A stretch of DNA of 64,000 nucleotides, from assembly GCA_004193285.1 (NCBI GenBank), contig SECP01000015.1, positions 62,001 through 126,000 on the forward strand, written 5' to 3'. The DNA comes from Myxococcales bacterium (lineage in GTDB: Bacteria; Myxococcota_A; Polyangia; Polyangiales; Polyangiaceae). The notes beneath the pieces are model-generated. The model had not been told where the DNA came from, did no database searches, and was given only the letters and a program-made list of their open reading frames with translations. A program made the translations under genes and the position numbers. Below are positions 28,376-36,927 of the stretch, in pieces (positions within the stretch are counted from its first letter, which is position 1; each line of letters opens with the position of its first letter).

Positions 28376-29266
28376 CTAGCGCGGCGCACGGGCGCGGCGC
28401 TTCCACGAAAGCGCCGCCGGGTCGCCCAGCGCTTCGAGCGCCTGCGCCATGGCATAAGTGGCGACGGGTGAATCGGGCTCGAGCTCCAGCGCGCGCTTGG
28501 CGGCTCCGACCGCCCGCCGCGCGTCCCCACGCAGCAGCTCCGCGGTGGCAAGCCAGCCGAGCGCGTTCGCGGCCACGTCGTCTCTACCGTGGCCGAGCGG
28601 AGACAGCAGCTCGATGGCGCGCTCGAACTGGCCGCGGCGCAGCTCACCACGCGCGGCGAGCACCACCAGCTCCGATGAGTCCGGAAATTGCTCCAGGGCC
28701 TCGCGCGTGATCGCTTCTGCTTCGTCGATGCGGCCGAGACGCAGCAGTGTTTCAGCGAGACCTTGGCGCGCTTCTGCCGAATCCGGCGCCGCTTCTACCA
28801 GCCGTTTGAACTGCACCCACGCCTCGTTCAACATGCCTGCGTCGAACAGCAGTCGTGCCAGGTTCGCTCGCGCGGGCGCGAAGCCGGGATCCACTGCGAG
28901 CGCGTCGTAATAGTGACGAGAGGCGTCGTCCGGCCGGGCTTGGCGCTCAGCCAAGACGCCGAGCGCGTGGTGCGGTTGAGCGACGTCCGGATTCAGCCGG
29001 CGGGCGCGCGCGATGAGCTCTCGGGCGCGATCGAAGTTTCCGCGCTGGAGCTCGACGAGCCCCTGGTTCACCAGCGCCTCCACGAAGCGCGGGCTGTACT
29101 CCAGTGCCAAACTGAGCCTGGCGTCGGCCGTCTCCAAGTCCCCTCGCGCGAGCGCTTCCGCCCCAGCCCGATTCAAGGCCAAAGCCTGGGCGGGGAGGGG
29201 AGCGGCCCCGGAGCAGCTGCCCAGTAAAAGTCCGACCACGACGACAATTGGCGCAGAATGGCGCAT
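28376..29266 (-). CDS. TPR-repeat lipoprotein
   Basis: This 296-residue lipoprotein (VVGLLLGSC, Cys at about 18) has TPR repeats through the mature part: DARLSLALEYSPRFVEA, LIARARRLNPDVAQPHHALG and YDALAVDPGFAPARANLARL, then FKRLVEAAPDSAEARQGLAE and AKRALELEPDSPVATYAMAQ. It is likely a periplasmic or outer-membrane scaffold, like PilF/PilW or gliding-associated TPR lipoproteins. It lies 91 bp upstream of the ABC-like operon on the same strand and is divergent from the next gene. Confidence 0.88.
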   Translation of the reverse strand: MRHSAPIVVVVGLLLGSCSGAAPLPAQALALNRAGAEALARGDLETADARLSLALEYSPRFVEALVNQGLVELQRGNFDRARELIARARRLNPDVAQPHHALGVLAERQARPDDASRHYYDALAVDPGFAPARANLARLLFDAGMLNEAWVQFKRLVEAAPDSAEARQGLAETLLRLGRIDEAEAITREALEQFPDSSELVVLAARGELRRGQFERAIELLSPLGHGRDDVAANALGWLATAELLRGDARRAVGAAKRALELEPDSPVATYAMAQALEALGDPAALSWKRRARAPR

Positions 29267-29334
29267 GGGCCCCTATCGGTCGGCGCCAAGGCTGGTTGCG
29301 GAAATCCTGGACCCTTGCTACCCGAAGGCCCGCG

Positions 29335-30072
29335 ATGTCGACCGAAGGGCCCCAGGAACCGAACGAGGCGAGCCAACCTCCCGCGCCGGAGGCGACGCCC
29401 GGGGCTAGTCAGGCGCCCAAGAGGAAGAAGAAGAAGCTCCGGCCACCGCCTCCCCCGCCGCTGACCGAAGAGCAGATCGACTCGCCCTCGAAGCAGACGA
29501 TCGGCATGCTGACCGTCGTCGGCATCATGACGCTGTGCATGTGGGTTTTCGCGCGCGGTGGCTGCAACTACCATCCGCCGAAAGAGAGCCGTGATCCCCG
29601 CAAGGTGGACCTGACGGACCTGGCGCGTGATCCGAAGGACGCGGCGATGGAGTTCGAGCTGCGCTGGTCCACGAAGAGCTTTGGCGGCGCGGCCGAGCTT
29701 GCCAAGGGTCCGATGGTCGAGCAGGTGAAGCAAGCGGTACGCGAGTGCGACGCGGATCCCGGCTGCGCCAAGAAGGCGTCTGACCGCCGCAGCACCGTGC
29801 TCGTCACCGGTCAGCTACTCGAGCGCGGACCCACGCAGGCGGTGACGCGCGTCACCGTGACCGGCGCCGGGCCGACGCCCGTCACTCACTTGTACCGGCT
29901 CGAGCGCGAGCAGTCGATCTGGAAGACCGTGTCCCGCACGGTGGACGACGGCACCTTCAAGCCACGAGCTCCTGAGCTCATCGGTCACGAGCATGACGGC
30001 GGCTTCGTGCTGCGGCAGCCGGGCATGCCGGCGCCGGCGAGCAGCGCGACGAGCGCGCCCGACGGCAAATGA
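29335..30072 (+). CDS. Membrane protein of unknown function
   Basis: The 245 residues start at ATG 29335. The first ~60 are Pro/Glu-rich with a Lys run (KRKKKKLRPPPPPP), followed by one membrane helix (IGMLTVVGIMTLCMWVFA), giving a cytoplasmic N terminus and a periplasmic C-terminal domain. That domain has paired Cys (CDADPGCAKKA) and looks like a small mixed fold. The stop overlaps the NikR start by 4 bp, so the two are co-translated. Confidence 0.75.
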   Translation: MSTEGPQEPNEASQPPAPEATPGASQAPKRKKKKLRPPPPPPLTEEQIDSPSKQTIGMLTVVGIMTLCMWVFARGGCNYHPPKESRDPRKVDLTDLARDPKDAAMEFELRWSTKSFGGAAELAKGPMVEQVKQAVRECDADPGCAKKASDRRSTVLVTGQLLERGPTQAVTRVTVTGAGPTPVTHLYRLEREQSIWKTVSRTVDDGTFKPRAPELIGHEHDGGFVLRQPGMPAPASSATSAPDGK

Positions 30073-30593
30073 ACGACCCGCTCGTGCGCTTCGGCGTGGC
30101 CATGGAAAGCTCCTTGCTGGAGCAGTTCGATGCGCTGGTCGAAGCCCGCGGCGGGACTCGCTCGGAGGCGCTGCGCGACTTGGCTCGCGCCGCGGTCACG
30201 CGCGCGCAGGTGGAAAAGGGCGTGGAGGCGGTGGCCACGCTCACGCTCATCTATGACCACCACGTGCGGGACCTGACCGAGAAGCTCACCGAGGTGCAGC
30301 ACGAGCTCGGTGACGCGGTGCGCTCGACGCTGCACATTCATTTGGACCACGACAAGTGCCTGGAAATCGTGGTCATGCATGGCCGCTCGGACGTGCTGCA
30401 GGCCCAGGCGGACCGCATCTTGGCCATGAAGGGCGTGCTGCACGGGGCTCTTGAGCTGTTCGCGCACGGCGGGCGGCGCTCTCCGGCGCACTCGCACTCA
30501 CACGGCTCCCACCCGCATTCGCACGCCGTCATCCTCCCGCCGCCGGCGAAACGTGCACCCGTGAAGCGGGCTCGAAACAAACCCGGGCACTGA
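30069..30593 (+). CDS. nikR: NikR-family nickel-responsive regulator with His-rich tail
   Basis: An N-terminal ribbon-helix-helix (about 5-45; FGVAMESSLLEQFDALVEARG, TRSEALRDLAR) precedes a C-terminal ACT-like nickel domain. The four nickel ligands are preserved with E. coli spacing: His78, His89, His91 and Cys97 (within STLHIHLDHDKCLEI). The tail (about 135-155; HSHSHGSHPHSHA) is an extra His-rich metal-binding stretch not found in typical NikR. It represses nickel uptake genes when nickel-bound. No nickel transporter or urease/hydrogenase genes are in the window. Confidence 0.93.
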   Translation: MNDPLVRFGVAMESSLLEQFDALVEARGGTRSEALRDLARAAVTRAQVEKGVEAVATLTLIYDHHVRDLTEKLTEVQHELGDAVRSTLHIHLDHDKCLEIVVMHGRSDVLQAQADRILAMKGVLHGALELFAHGGRRSPAHSHSHGSHPHSHAVILPPPAKRAPVKRARNKPGH

Positions 30594-30685
30594 TCCGGCC
30601 GAATTGACAGCCGCCCTTTACGCGGCTCCGCAGATCGGGTTCCGTCCCCGAGCCCCGCTGTGAAAGGGGCCAGGAGATGAAGTCG

Positions 30686-31537
30686 ATGTCGATTCGGAAG
30701 TTGCTCTCTGTTGGCGTGTGCGCGGCGCTGCTCGCGGGCTGTGGCTACAGCGAAGACGAGTGGAAAGCCCAGCTGTCGAAGTACGACCAGCTGGCGCAAA
30801 AGCAGAAGGGCACGGAAGACGAGCGCAACAAGACCCAGGCGGATCTGGATATCGCGCTCAAGCAGATCTCGGACCTCAAGGACCAGTTGCAGAAGATGGG
30901 CGTCAACCTCGACACCATCAACCAGCAGCTGGAGCAGACGGGCTCCGCCAACGCGCAGCTCACGAAGAATGTCGAAGAGCTGCAGCGCGCGCTCAAAGAG
31001 TACCAGGAGCGCGCCGCGCAACTGGAGCGCATCAAGCAACGCTTCGAGCTGCTACGCGCCAAGCTGCAGAAGCTGACCGACCTCGGGTTGAAGGTCGAAA
31101 TCCGTCGCAACCGCATGGTCATCCGCTTGCCCGGTGACGTGCTGTTCGCCTCCGGCGACGACAAGCTGAGCAAAGAAGGCAACAAGGTGCTGGACGCCGT
31201 GGCGGAGGTCATCCGCAACGACAAGCAGCTCGCCGGTCGCTACTTCCAGGTTGCGGGCCACACCGACAACAAGCCGCTCAAGGGCGGCCGCTTCGGCGAC
31301 AACTGGGGTCTCTCTGCGATGCGGGCCCGGCAGGTGCTGTTGTACCTGGTGCACCCGGTGGACCCGAAGGAGGGCGGCGGAGGCTTGGCCGCGGAGCGCC
31401 TACATGCAGCGGGCTACGGGGATACGGACCCGGTCGCCAAGAACGACGCCGACGAGGGACGTAAGCAGAACCGCCGCGTGGAGCTCGTGCTGATGCCGGA
31501 CGTCGAAGAAATGCTGGACCTCAAGTCGCTGATTTGA
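30686..31537 (+). CDS. OmpA-family peptidoglycan-associated lipoprotein with coiled coil
   Basis: A lipoprotein signal (CAALLAGC) precedes a long coiled coil (about 25-130, heptad-rich DLKDQLQKMGVNLDTINQQL) and an OmpA C-terminal domain (about 145-275) with FASGDDKLSKEG, GHTDNKPL and QNRRVEL. This domain binds peptidoglycan, so the protein is probably an outer-membrane lipoprotein linked to the wall. The start at ATG 30686 has AGGAG (30672-30676) 9 nt upstream. The ATG at 30677 touches that Shine-Dalgarno and is less likely. Confidence 0.9.
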   Translation: MSIRKLLSVGVCAALLAGCGYSEDEWKAQLSKYDQLAQKQKGTEDERNKTQADLDIALKQISDLKDQLQKMGVNLDTINQQLEQTGSANAQLTKNVEELQRALKEYQERAAQLERIKQRFELLRAKLQKLTDLGLKVEIRRNRMVIRLPGDVLFASGDDKLSKEGNKVLDAVAEVIRNDKQLAGRYFQVAGHTDNKPLKGGRFGDNWGLSAMRARQVLLYLVHPVDPKEGGGGLAAERLHAAGYGDTDPVAKNDADEGRKQNRRVELVLMPDVEEMLDLKSLI

Positions 31538-31568
31538 GCCGGGCGGCCTGGCCAGGGGTGCAGGAAAT

Positions 31569-31599
31569 CCGCGGGGTTTGGCGTTGGCGAGCCCCGCGG
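31569..31599 (+). terminator. Hairpin after the OmpA lipoprotein gene (possible terminator)
   Basis: CCGCGGGG (31569-31576) pairs with CCCCGCGG (31592-31599) across a 15-nt loop, 32 bp after the stop codon. No T run follows, so it may act as a weak or Rho-assisted terminator or 3' end stabiliser. Confidence 0.4.
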
Positions 31600-31757
31600 C
31601 CGGCCCGTGATGAAAAACCAAGAAACTAGATGGAGCGGCCAGCCGTAACAGGGGCTTGTGGGCAACTCCTAGCGCTCCACTGTACGCCGGTATACGACAC
31701 GCCGGCGTGGATGCGACGAGTAGCCCAGACACTTCCGCAAGCACTGCGGAAGATTTC

Positions 31758-32276
31758 ATGGATCGCTACGTCGACGGTCATGCGGAGGCGTTCGACGCGC
31801 TGTACCGCAAGCTCTCGCCGACGCTCATGGGCTACCTGCTCCGACTGACCCGAAACCGAGCCCGCGCCGAGGATCTGCTGCAAATCACGTTCACCAAGAT
31901 GCACCGCGCGCGCGCCAGTTACCTCAGAGGAGCACCGGTCCTGCCTTGGGCGGTCGCCATCGCCCGGCGCTCGTTTCTGGACGAGCGGCGCGCAGCTGCC
32001 GTAAGAAACGAGGATTTGAGCGCTGACGGCAGCTTGCCCGAGCCTCGCGCGGAGGCACCCGGTGTCCCGACAGAAATGTCCGACGCTCTCGAAATCGCAC
32101 TCCAAAAGCTCCCGGAGAGCTACCGGGAGGCCATCGAGCTCACCAAGATCACTGGCCTCAGCATCCAAGAAGCCGCCAGCGTGCTTGGCACGACTGAAAC
32201 CGCGGTCAAACTAAGGGTGCACCGGGGGTACAACCAGCTGCGTAAGGAGCTGGAGACGTTCCAGCGCTCCGCCTGA
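31758..32276 (+). CDS. ECF-family RNA polymerase sigma factor
   Basis: This 172-residue protein (from ATG 31758) has sigma region 2 (YVDGHAEAFDALYRKL, LLRLTRNRARAEDLLQITF) and region 4 (ALQKLPESYREAIELTKITG, then the HTH SIQEAASVLGTTETAVKLRV). Upstream in-frame starts at GTG 31707 and TTG 31656 would add a Ser/Thr-rich leader and cannot be excluded. The following gene encodes a six-helix membrane protein resembling NrsF-type anti-sigma factors, which suggests a SigF/NrsF or CarQ/CarR-like signalling pair. Confidence 0.92.
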   Translation: MDRYVDGHAEAFDALYRKLSPTLMGYLLRLTRNRARAEDLLQITFTKMHRARASYLRGAPVLPWAVAIARRSFLDERRAAAVRNEDLSADGSLPEPRAEAPGVPTEMSDALEIALQKLPESYREAIELTKITGLSIQEAASVLGTTETAVKLRVHRGYNQLRKELETFQRSA

Positions 32277-32286
32277 TTTCTACCCC

Positions 32287-32988
32287 ATGACCCAAAAGGA
32301 TCCTCTCGCAGATATCGCGTGGCCCGGCGCGGCGGTCGCCCCGAGCGAAGGGTGCTCCAAGGCCATTCGCGGGGCTTGCACCAAGGGCCTCTGCAAAGAG
32401 CGGGGCGTTTCGGCGACGGGGCGCGCGCTGCTCACGGTCGGGCTCTCGCTCCTGCTCATCGCGTACTACACGTGGTTCGCGGTCGCGGAGCATCGGGTCT
32501 CCGGTGTCGTGCGTACGGCCATGTTCGGCGCCACGGGCTGGCTGGGCGCTCAAGCGGTGTTGGTATTCGTCGCACTGGCGCGTCCCCCCGGTAAGCGTGG
32601 CTCGCGGGCGCTGAGGCTGGCGCTGCTCTGCGGCGTGCCGGTCCTGTTCATCGGCTACCTGGCGCTGCTCTCCACGGAGCACTTCGCCTTCGCCAAGTTC
32701 TCCGAGAGTAGCCCCGCCGGCCACGCCGCGGGCTGCGGCATCGTCGCGCTGTTCTTCGGCGCGCTCATCGCGGGCGGCGCGCTCGTCGCCTGGCGCAAGA
32801 CGGATCCCTACAACCCAGGTCTCTCGGGGGCGATCATCGGAATGGTCGCGGGCCTAGCGTCGGGCTCGGGCATGAGCATCGCCTGCGGCAGCCACGAGCT
32901 CCTCCACTCGTGTCTCGCGCACGGCGCCATCGTGTTCGTGCTGGCACTGGCAGGCTTTGGGCTCGGCCGGCGGCTCCTAGCACCTTGA
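32287..32988 (+). CDS. NrsF/DUF1109-like anti-sigma integral membrane protein
   Basis: This 233-residue protein has about six membrane helices. A Cys-containing N terminus (SEGCSKAIRGACTKGLCKERG) is followed by the helix GRALLTVGLSLLLIAYYTWF. Its C-terminal signature resembles DUF1109/NrsF: DPYNPGLSGAIIGMVAGLAS, SIACGSHELLHSCLAHG and GLGRRLLAP. It follows the ECF gene by 10 bp and overlaps the thioredoxin-like gene (TTGA). Known NrsF-type proteins hold ECF sigma at the membrane and release it under stress, which involves conserved Cys in some members; a redox role here is inference. Confidence 0.75.
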   Translation: MTQKDPLADIAWPGAAVAPSEGCSKAIRGACTKGLCKERGVSATGRALLTVGLSLLLIAYYTWFAVAEHRVSGVVRTAMFGATGWLGAQAVLVFVALARPPGKRGSRALRLALLCGVPVLFIGYLALLSTEHFAFAKFSESSPAGHAAGCGIVALFFGALIAGGALVAWRKTDPYNPGLSGAIIGMVAGLASGSGMSIACGSHELLHSCLAHGAIVFVLALAGFGLGRRLLAP

Positions 32989-33527
32989 CCCTCTCGACAG
33001 ACGTTCCCACCGCGCCCCCACCGCGCAGCAAGCTCTCGAAGGCCGTGGACTGGGCCATGTACGCGGGCGTCGCTGGCTTGTTCGGCGTTCTCGTCACCCG
33101 CGGCGGCTCCGGTCCGAGCGAAGGCGCCGCCGCCAAGCCGTTCGACTTGCCGCTCGCGTCCGGGGCAGGCGCCTTCAAGCTGGACGAGCACCGCGGCAAG
33201 CCCGTCCTGATGGAGGTGTTCGCCAGCTGGTGCGGCGCCTGCGAGCACGCCGCCCCCATGGTGGACGAGGTCTACCGAGAGGCTCAGAAAAACGGCGTGG
33301 TGTTCGTCGGAGTCAGCGTGGACAACGATGCCGCCGCCGCTCGCCGCGTGCAGCAAGACTGGCCGATCACCTACCCGGTCGTGGTGGACGACGGCCAAGT
33401 GCAGCGTGGCTACGGCGTCTCGCTCTTGCCCACCTTCGTCCTCATCGATCGTGACGGGACGGTGAAGCGCGTGTCATCCGGCGTTCCCTCGCGGCGGACC
33501 CTGTCGCGCTGGCTCTCCGAGCTTTAG
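32985..33527 (+). CDS. TlpA-like membrane-anchored thioredoxin-family protein
   Basis: The 180 residues start at TTG 32985, overlapping the NrsF-like stop. One membrane helix (about 20-38, AMYAGVAGLFGVLVT) precedes a thioredoxin fold with VFASWCGACEHAAPMVDEV (CxxC motif) and the cis-Pro loop SLLPTFVLID. TlpA/ResA-like proteins reduce or exchange disulfides outside the membrane. Its translational coupling to a Cys-rich NrsF-like anti-sigma suggests it keeps that protein's thiols in the right state, which is inference. Confidence 0.88.
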   Translation: MTLSTDVPTAPPPRSKLSKAVDWAMYAGVAGLFGVLVTRGGSGPSEGAAAKPFDLPLASGAGAFKLDEHRGKPVLMEVFASWCGACEHAAPMVDEVYREAQKNGVVFVGVSVDNDAAAARRVQQDWPITYPVVVDDGQVQRGYGVSLLPTFVLIDRDGTVKRVSSGVPSRRTLSRWLSEL

Positions 33528-33539
33528 GCTCGAAAGTCG

Positions 33540-33555
33540 CGGGTCGGTCGACCCG
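33540..33555. promoter_or_regulatory. Short inverted repeat upstream of the TonB-dependent receptor gene
   Basis: CGGGTCG and CGACCCG form a 7-bp inverted repeat with a 2-nt centre, 13 bp after the thioredoxin-like stop and 116 bp before the receptor start. No T run follows. It could be an operator or part of a terminator. Confidence 0.3.
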
Positions 33556-33671
33556 GCTCCATACCGCAGGGTGAGTCACCGACCCTTCACTGCATCGTCC
33601 TCGGATTTGTCGCGAAGTTTCGCATCCGTCATCCGGGCGTCACAGGCTGCCGTGACATTCGGGGCGCTTCA

Positions 33672-36600
33672 ATGCGACCTTTCCGCCTCGCGCCCGCGCT
33701 GATCTCCTTCCTCGTTCTCAACGGCTCTTTCGCGGCCTCCGCCTTCGCTCAGGAGCCGCCCAAGCCTCCCGAAGCCGAAGAGGGTGCAGACGCCGAGGAG
33801 GCACCCATGGATGACGCGGAGCCCGCCCCTCCGCCGGCCGCTGGTGACAAGCCTGCCGCCGCTGCTCCCCCGCCTGCCGCCGCTGAAGCGGAGGCCGAAG
33901 AAGTGCCGGCAGACGAAGAAATGCCGAGCGACGCCGAGATGGAGGCGGAGATGAATCAGGAGCTCGCGGCGGAAGATGCCGCCGGCGCCGCCGCCCTCAC
34001 GAAGCCGCCCGCCAAGGGCAAAGGCGCCATCGTCGGCGTCGTGAAAGACGCGGTAGAGCACGAAACCACGCCTGAGGCGCAGATCACCGTCGTCGGTACC
34101 AAGTACAAGACCATCGCCGATTTCGACGGCCGCTACCGTCTGGAGCTCCCGCCCGGCACCTACACTCTTCGCATCTACGTCGAGCTTCACAAGCCCTCCG
34201 TAGTCAAAGGCGTGGAGGTGAAGGCCGACACCCTGGACCGCTTCGACATCGACGTTGTCCCCGACGAATCTTCGGTAGACACCGTGGAGATCGTCACCGA
34301 GGCGGACAAGTCGTCGGTCGAAGGCTTGCTATTGACCCGTCAGCGCTCGGCCAGCGTTGGGGACGGCGTGGGGCGCTCCGAGATCTCCAAAACCCCCGCG
34401 GGCAACGCCGCGCAGGCCGCTCAGCGCGTGGTCGGAGCAACGATCGTCGGCAACCGCTTCGTGTACGTGCGCGGCTTGGGAGAGCGCTACACCAACGCGC
34501 TGCTCAACGGCACGCCTCTGCCGAGCCCGGAGCCAGACCGCGCCGCCATCCCGCTAGACTTGTTCCCGTCGCTGATTCTCGAAAACATCAACATCGTCAA
34601 GACGTTCACACCGGATATGCCCGCGGACTTCGCGGGCGGCTCGGTCCGGATCGAGACCCGTGAGCTGCCGTCGAAGCCGCTCTTTCAGCTTTCGATGAGC
34701 ATGGGCATCGATACCAACTCGACCTTCCGCGACCGTCTCGCCCAGCGCGGCAGCAACACCGACTGGCTCGGCTACGACAGCGGCCTTCGCGGCTATCCCA
34801 AGGGGTTTCCGAGTTACGTCCTCGCCAAAGGCCCGAAGCCGGGCGGAGGGATGGTGACGGACGACGACGTCTTGTCGGCCGCGCGCCAGCTGAATTCGTC
34901 GATGCACCCTTTGGTGAAAAATACGGCGCCCAACTACTCGCTCGGCGTCGTGGCGGGGCGCGGCTGGAGCTTCGGGGACGGGCAGCGCATCGGCGCCCTC
35001 GCTTCGCTCAACTACGGTCGATCGTTTCAGGCGGTGGAGACGCACATTGCTCAGTACCAGCCCGACGTGATCGTGAATCCGGACGGAAGCCGAACACGCA
35101 CGGTGTCCCCCACGTTGCTCGTGGACGGTAAGCGCGGCATCGACAAAGTCACTTGGGGTAGCCTCGGCAGCGTCAGCTACTGGCCGACCCAGGATCACCG
35201 CTTCACGCTGCTCGGCATGCACACGCAGCTGGCCGACGCGACCGCGCAGGTGCTGCAAGGTATCTACGCTTCACGCGGCGCCCAGGTGGCGACCACCAAC
35301 TTGCGTTACGTTTCACGCGCGCTGAACGTCCTTCAGCTACGCGGGGAAGACGACTTTCGAAAGCTGAACCGCGCCGAGCTGCGTTGGTACGCCTCCTATT
35401 CGGTCGCCGCTCGCGACGAGCCGAACACGCGGGACACGGCCTATCAATTCAACGCAGACACCGTGTCTTGGAACAGCATCTCCACCCCGGAGAACGGCTC
35501 TCACTTCTTCGCCAAGCAGACCGAGAAGACGAAGGGCGCGGGGCTCGACTGGTCGCAGCCGTTGCTGACGGATCCCGAGGATCTGAAGCTCAAAGTCGGC
35601 GGTCTGCTCTCGAGCAAGGACCGCGACTTTGCCGGGAGGCGCTTCAGCTTCGGCAAGGTGCGTGGCGCACCCAACGACGCGTTCTTCTGCAGCGGCGCCG
35701 AGTACGACATCAATTGCCCGGTAGACCTCTACCAATACGGCAACGTCGGAACGATCCTGGCTTTGACCGAGAACACGAAGCCGGAAGACGCGTACACCGC
35801 CAAGCAGAACATCTACGCCGGTTACGCGATGCTCGACGCCCTTCCCCTGAAGGACCTCCGCGTGGTGGGCGGCGTGCGCGTCGAAAAGACCAAACAGGAT
35901 ATGAATCCGTACAGCCAGTTCGCTGGTGGTATGGCCCCGCCCGGCGCGAAGATCGACAGCACCGACTGGCTGCCGGCGCTGTCGCTCACGTACTCGGCGA
36001 CGAAGAAGACCAAAATGCGCGCCGCGATGTCCCGAACGTTGGCTCGCCCCCAGACGCGTGAGCTCGCTCCGTTCGTGTTCGCGGACTTCTTCGGCTCCTA
36101 CCCGATCGCCGGCAACCCGCAGCTGAAGCTCACCTACATTCAAAATATAGATCTGCGGTTCGAGGCCTTTCCGACGCCGGCGGAGGTGCTCGCATTCAGC
36201 ATCTTCGCCAAGAGCTTCGATGATCCGATCGAGCCGTACGTATTCCCTTCCGGTACGCCCGGGCTCATCTCCTACCAAAACGCCAAGGGCGCCAAGCTCA
36301 TCGGCCTGGAGCTGGAAGGTCGCAAGAACCTCTCCTTCCTCCACGAGAACCTGAAGCCGTTCAGCGTCATCACGAACTTGACGCTCACACACTCACGCAT
36401 CGAGCTGGATCCGAATCAGACGCTGCAGAACTCCACCAATCGTTCCCGCGCGATGGTCAACCAGGCGCCCTACGTGATCAACGTCGCGCTGGACTACGCA
36501 GGGGAGGAGCTGGGGCTCGACGCGCGCCTGCTCTACAACGTGGTCGGTAAGCGCATCGTTCAGGTCGGCACCGGTGGTCTGGACGACACGTACGCTCAGC

Positions 36601-36788
36601 CCCAACACACGGTGGACGCGACGGTGTCCAAGAAGCTGGGTAAGAACTTTCAGGTCAAGTTCCTGGCCGCGAACATCTTGAACGTGAAGTGGCGAGAGAC
36701 GGTCGGTAAGACCTACCGTGACGATCGCGTTACGCGGGAAGAGACCCTGCCGCGCGTGTTCACGTTGCAAGCGGCGTACACCTACTGA
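33672..36788 (+). CDS. TonB-dependent outer-membrane receptor with N-terminal carboxypeptidase-regulatory-like domain
   Basis: The 1038 residues begin with a signal peptide (cleaved near AFAQE) and a long Ala/Pro/Glu-rich region (about 30-115). A carboxypeptidase-regulatory-like domain follows (about 116-205; GVVKDAVEHETTPEAQITVVG, FDGRYRLELPPGTYTLRI), then a plug (about 225-335; VVGATIVGNRFVYVRGLGER, IPLDLFPSLILENINIVKTF) and a beta barrel ending in an aromatic residue (LQAAYTY). It should import a TonB-energised ligand; no exbB/exbD/tonB gene is nearby. It probably acts with the beta-helix lipoprotein encoded next. Confidence 0.92.
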   Translation: MRPFRLAPALISFLVLNGSFAASAFAQEPPKPPEAEEGADAEEAPMDDAEPAPPPAAGDKPAAAAPPPAAAEAEAEEVPADEEMPSDAEMEAEMNQELAAEDAAGAAALTKPPAKGKGAIVGVVKDAVEHETTPEAQITVVGTKYKTIADFDGRYRLELPPGTYTLRIYVELHKPSVVKGVEVKADTLDRFDIDVVPDESSVDTVEIVTEADKSSVEGLLLTRQRSASVGDGVGRSEISKTPAGNAAQAAQRVVGATIVGNRFVYVRGLGERYTNALLNGTPLPSPEPDRAAIPLDLFPSLILENINIVKTFTPDMPADFAGGSVRIETRELPSKPLFQLSMSMGIDTNSTFRDRLAQRGSNTDWLGYDSGLRGYPKGFPSYVLAKGPKPGGGMVTDDDVLSAARQLNSSMHPLVKNTAPNYSLGVVAGRGWSFGDGQRIGALASLNYGRSFQAVETHIAQYQPDVIVNPDGSRTRTVSPTLLVDGKRGIDKVTWGSLGSVSYWPTQDHRFTLLGMHTQLADATAQVLQGIYASRGAQVATTNLRYVSRALNVLQLRGEDDFRKLNRAELRWYASYSVAARDEPNTRDTAYQFNADTVSWNSISTPENGSHFFAKQTEKTKGAGLDWSQPLLTDPEDLKLKVGGLLSSKDRDFAGRRFSFGKVRGAPNDAFFCSGAEYDINCPVDLYQYGNVGTILALTENTKPEDAYTAKQNIYAGYAMLDALPLKDLRVVGGVRVEKTKQDMNPYSQFAGGMAPPGAKIDSTDWLPALSLTYSATKKTKMRAAMSRTLARPQTRELAPFVFADFFGSYPIAGNPQLKLTYIQNIDLRFEAFPTPAEVLAFSIFAKSFDDPIEPYVFPSGTPGLISYQNAKGAKLIGLELEGRKNLSFLHENLKPFSVITNLTLTHSRIELDPNQTLQNSTNRSRAMVNQAPYVINVALDYAGEELGLDARLLYNVVGKRIVQVGTGGLDDTYAQPQHTVDATVSKKLGKNFQVKFLAANILNVKWRETVGKTYRDDRVTREETLPRVFTLQAAYTY

Positions 36789-36850
36789 GTGCGACGAGCG
36801 GACGAAGAGCGCACGACATTTGTTCCGTCCGAGCGACGGCTCGGCATCAT

Positions 36851-36879
36851 CTGACACGTTAACGTTACGAGCGTATAGC
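36851..36879 (+). promoter_or_regulatory. Predicted sigma70-type promoter with palindromic spacer
   Basis: CTGACA (36851-36856), a 17-bp spacer and TATAGC (36874-36879) match the housekeeping consensus well. The spacer contains the perfect palindrome ACGTTAACGT (36856-36865), a possible operator. A strong Shine-Dalgarno TAAGGAG (36916-36922) precedes ATG 36928 by 5 nt, so the lipoprotein gene downstream can be expressed independently of the receptor. Confidence 0.6.
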
Positions 36880-36927
36880 GGCCCTGTCACAGAGCAGCGG
36901 CACCTTGCGCTCACCTAAGGAGATCGA

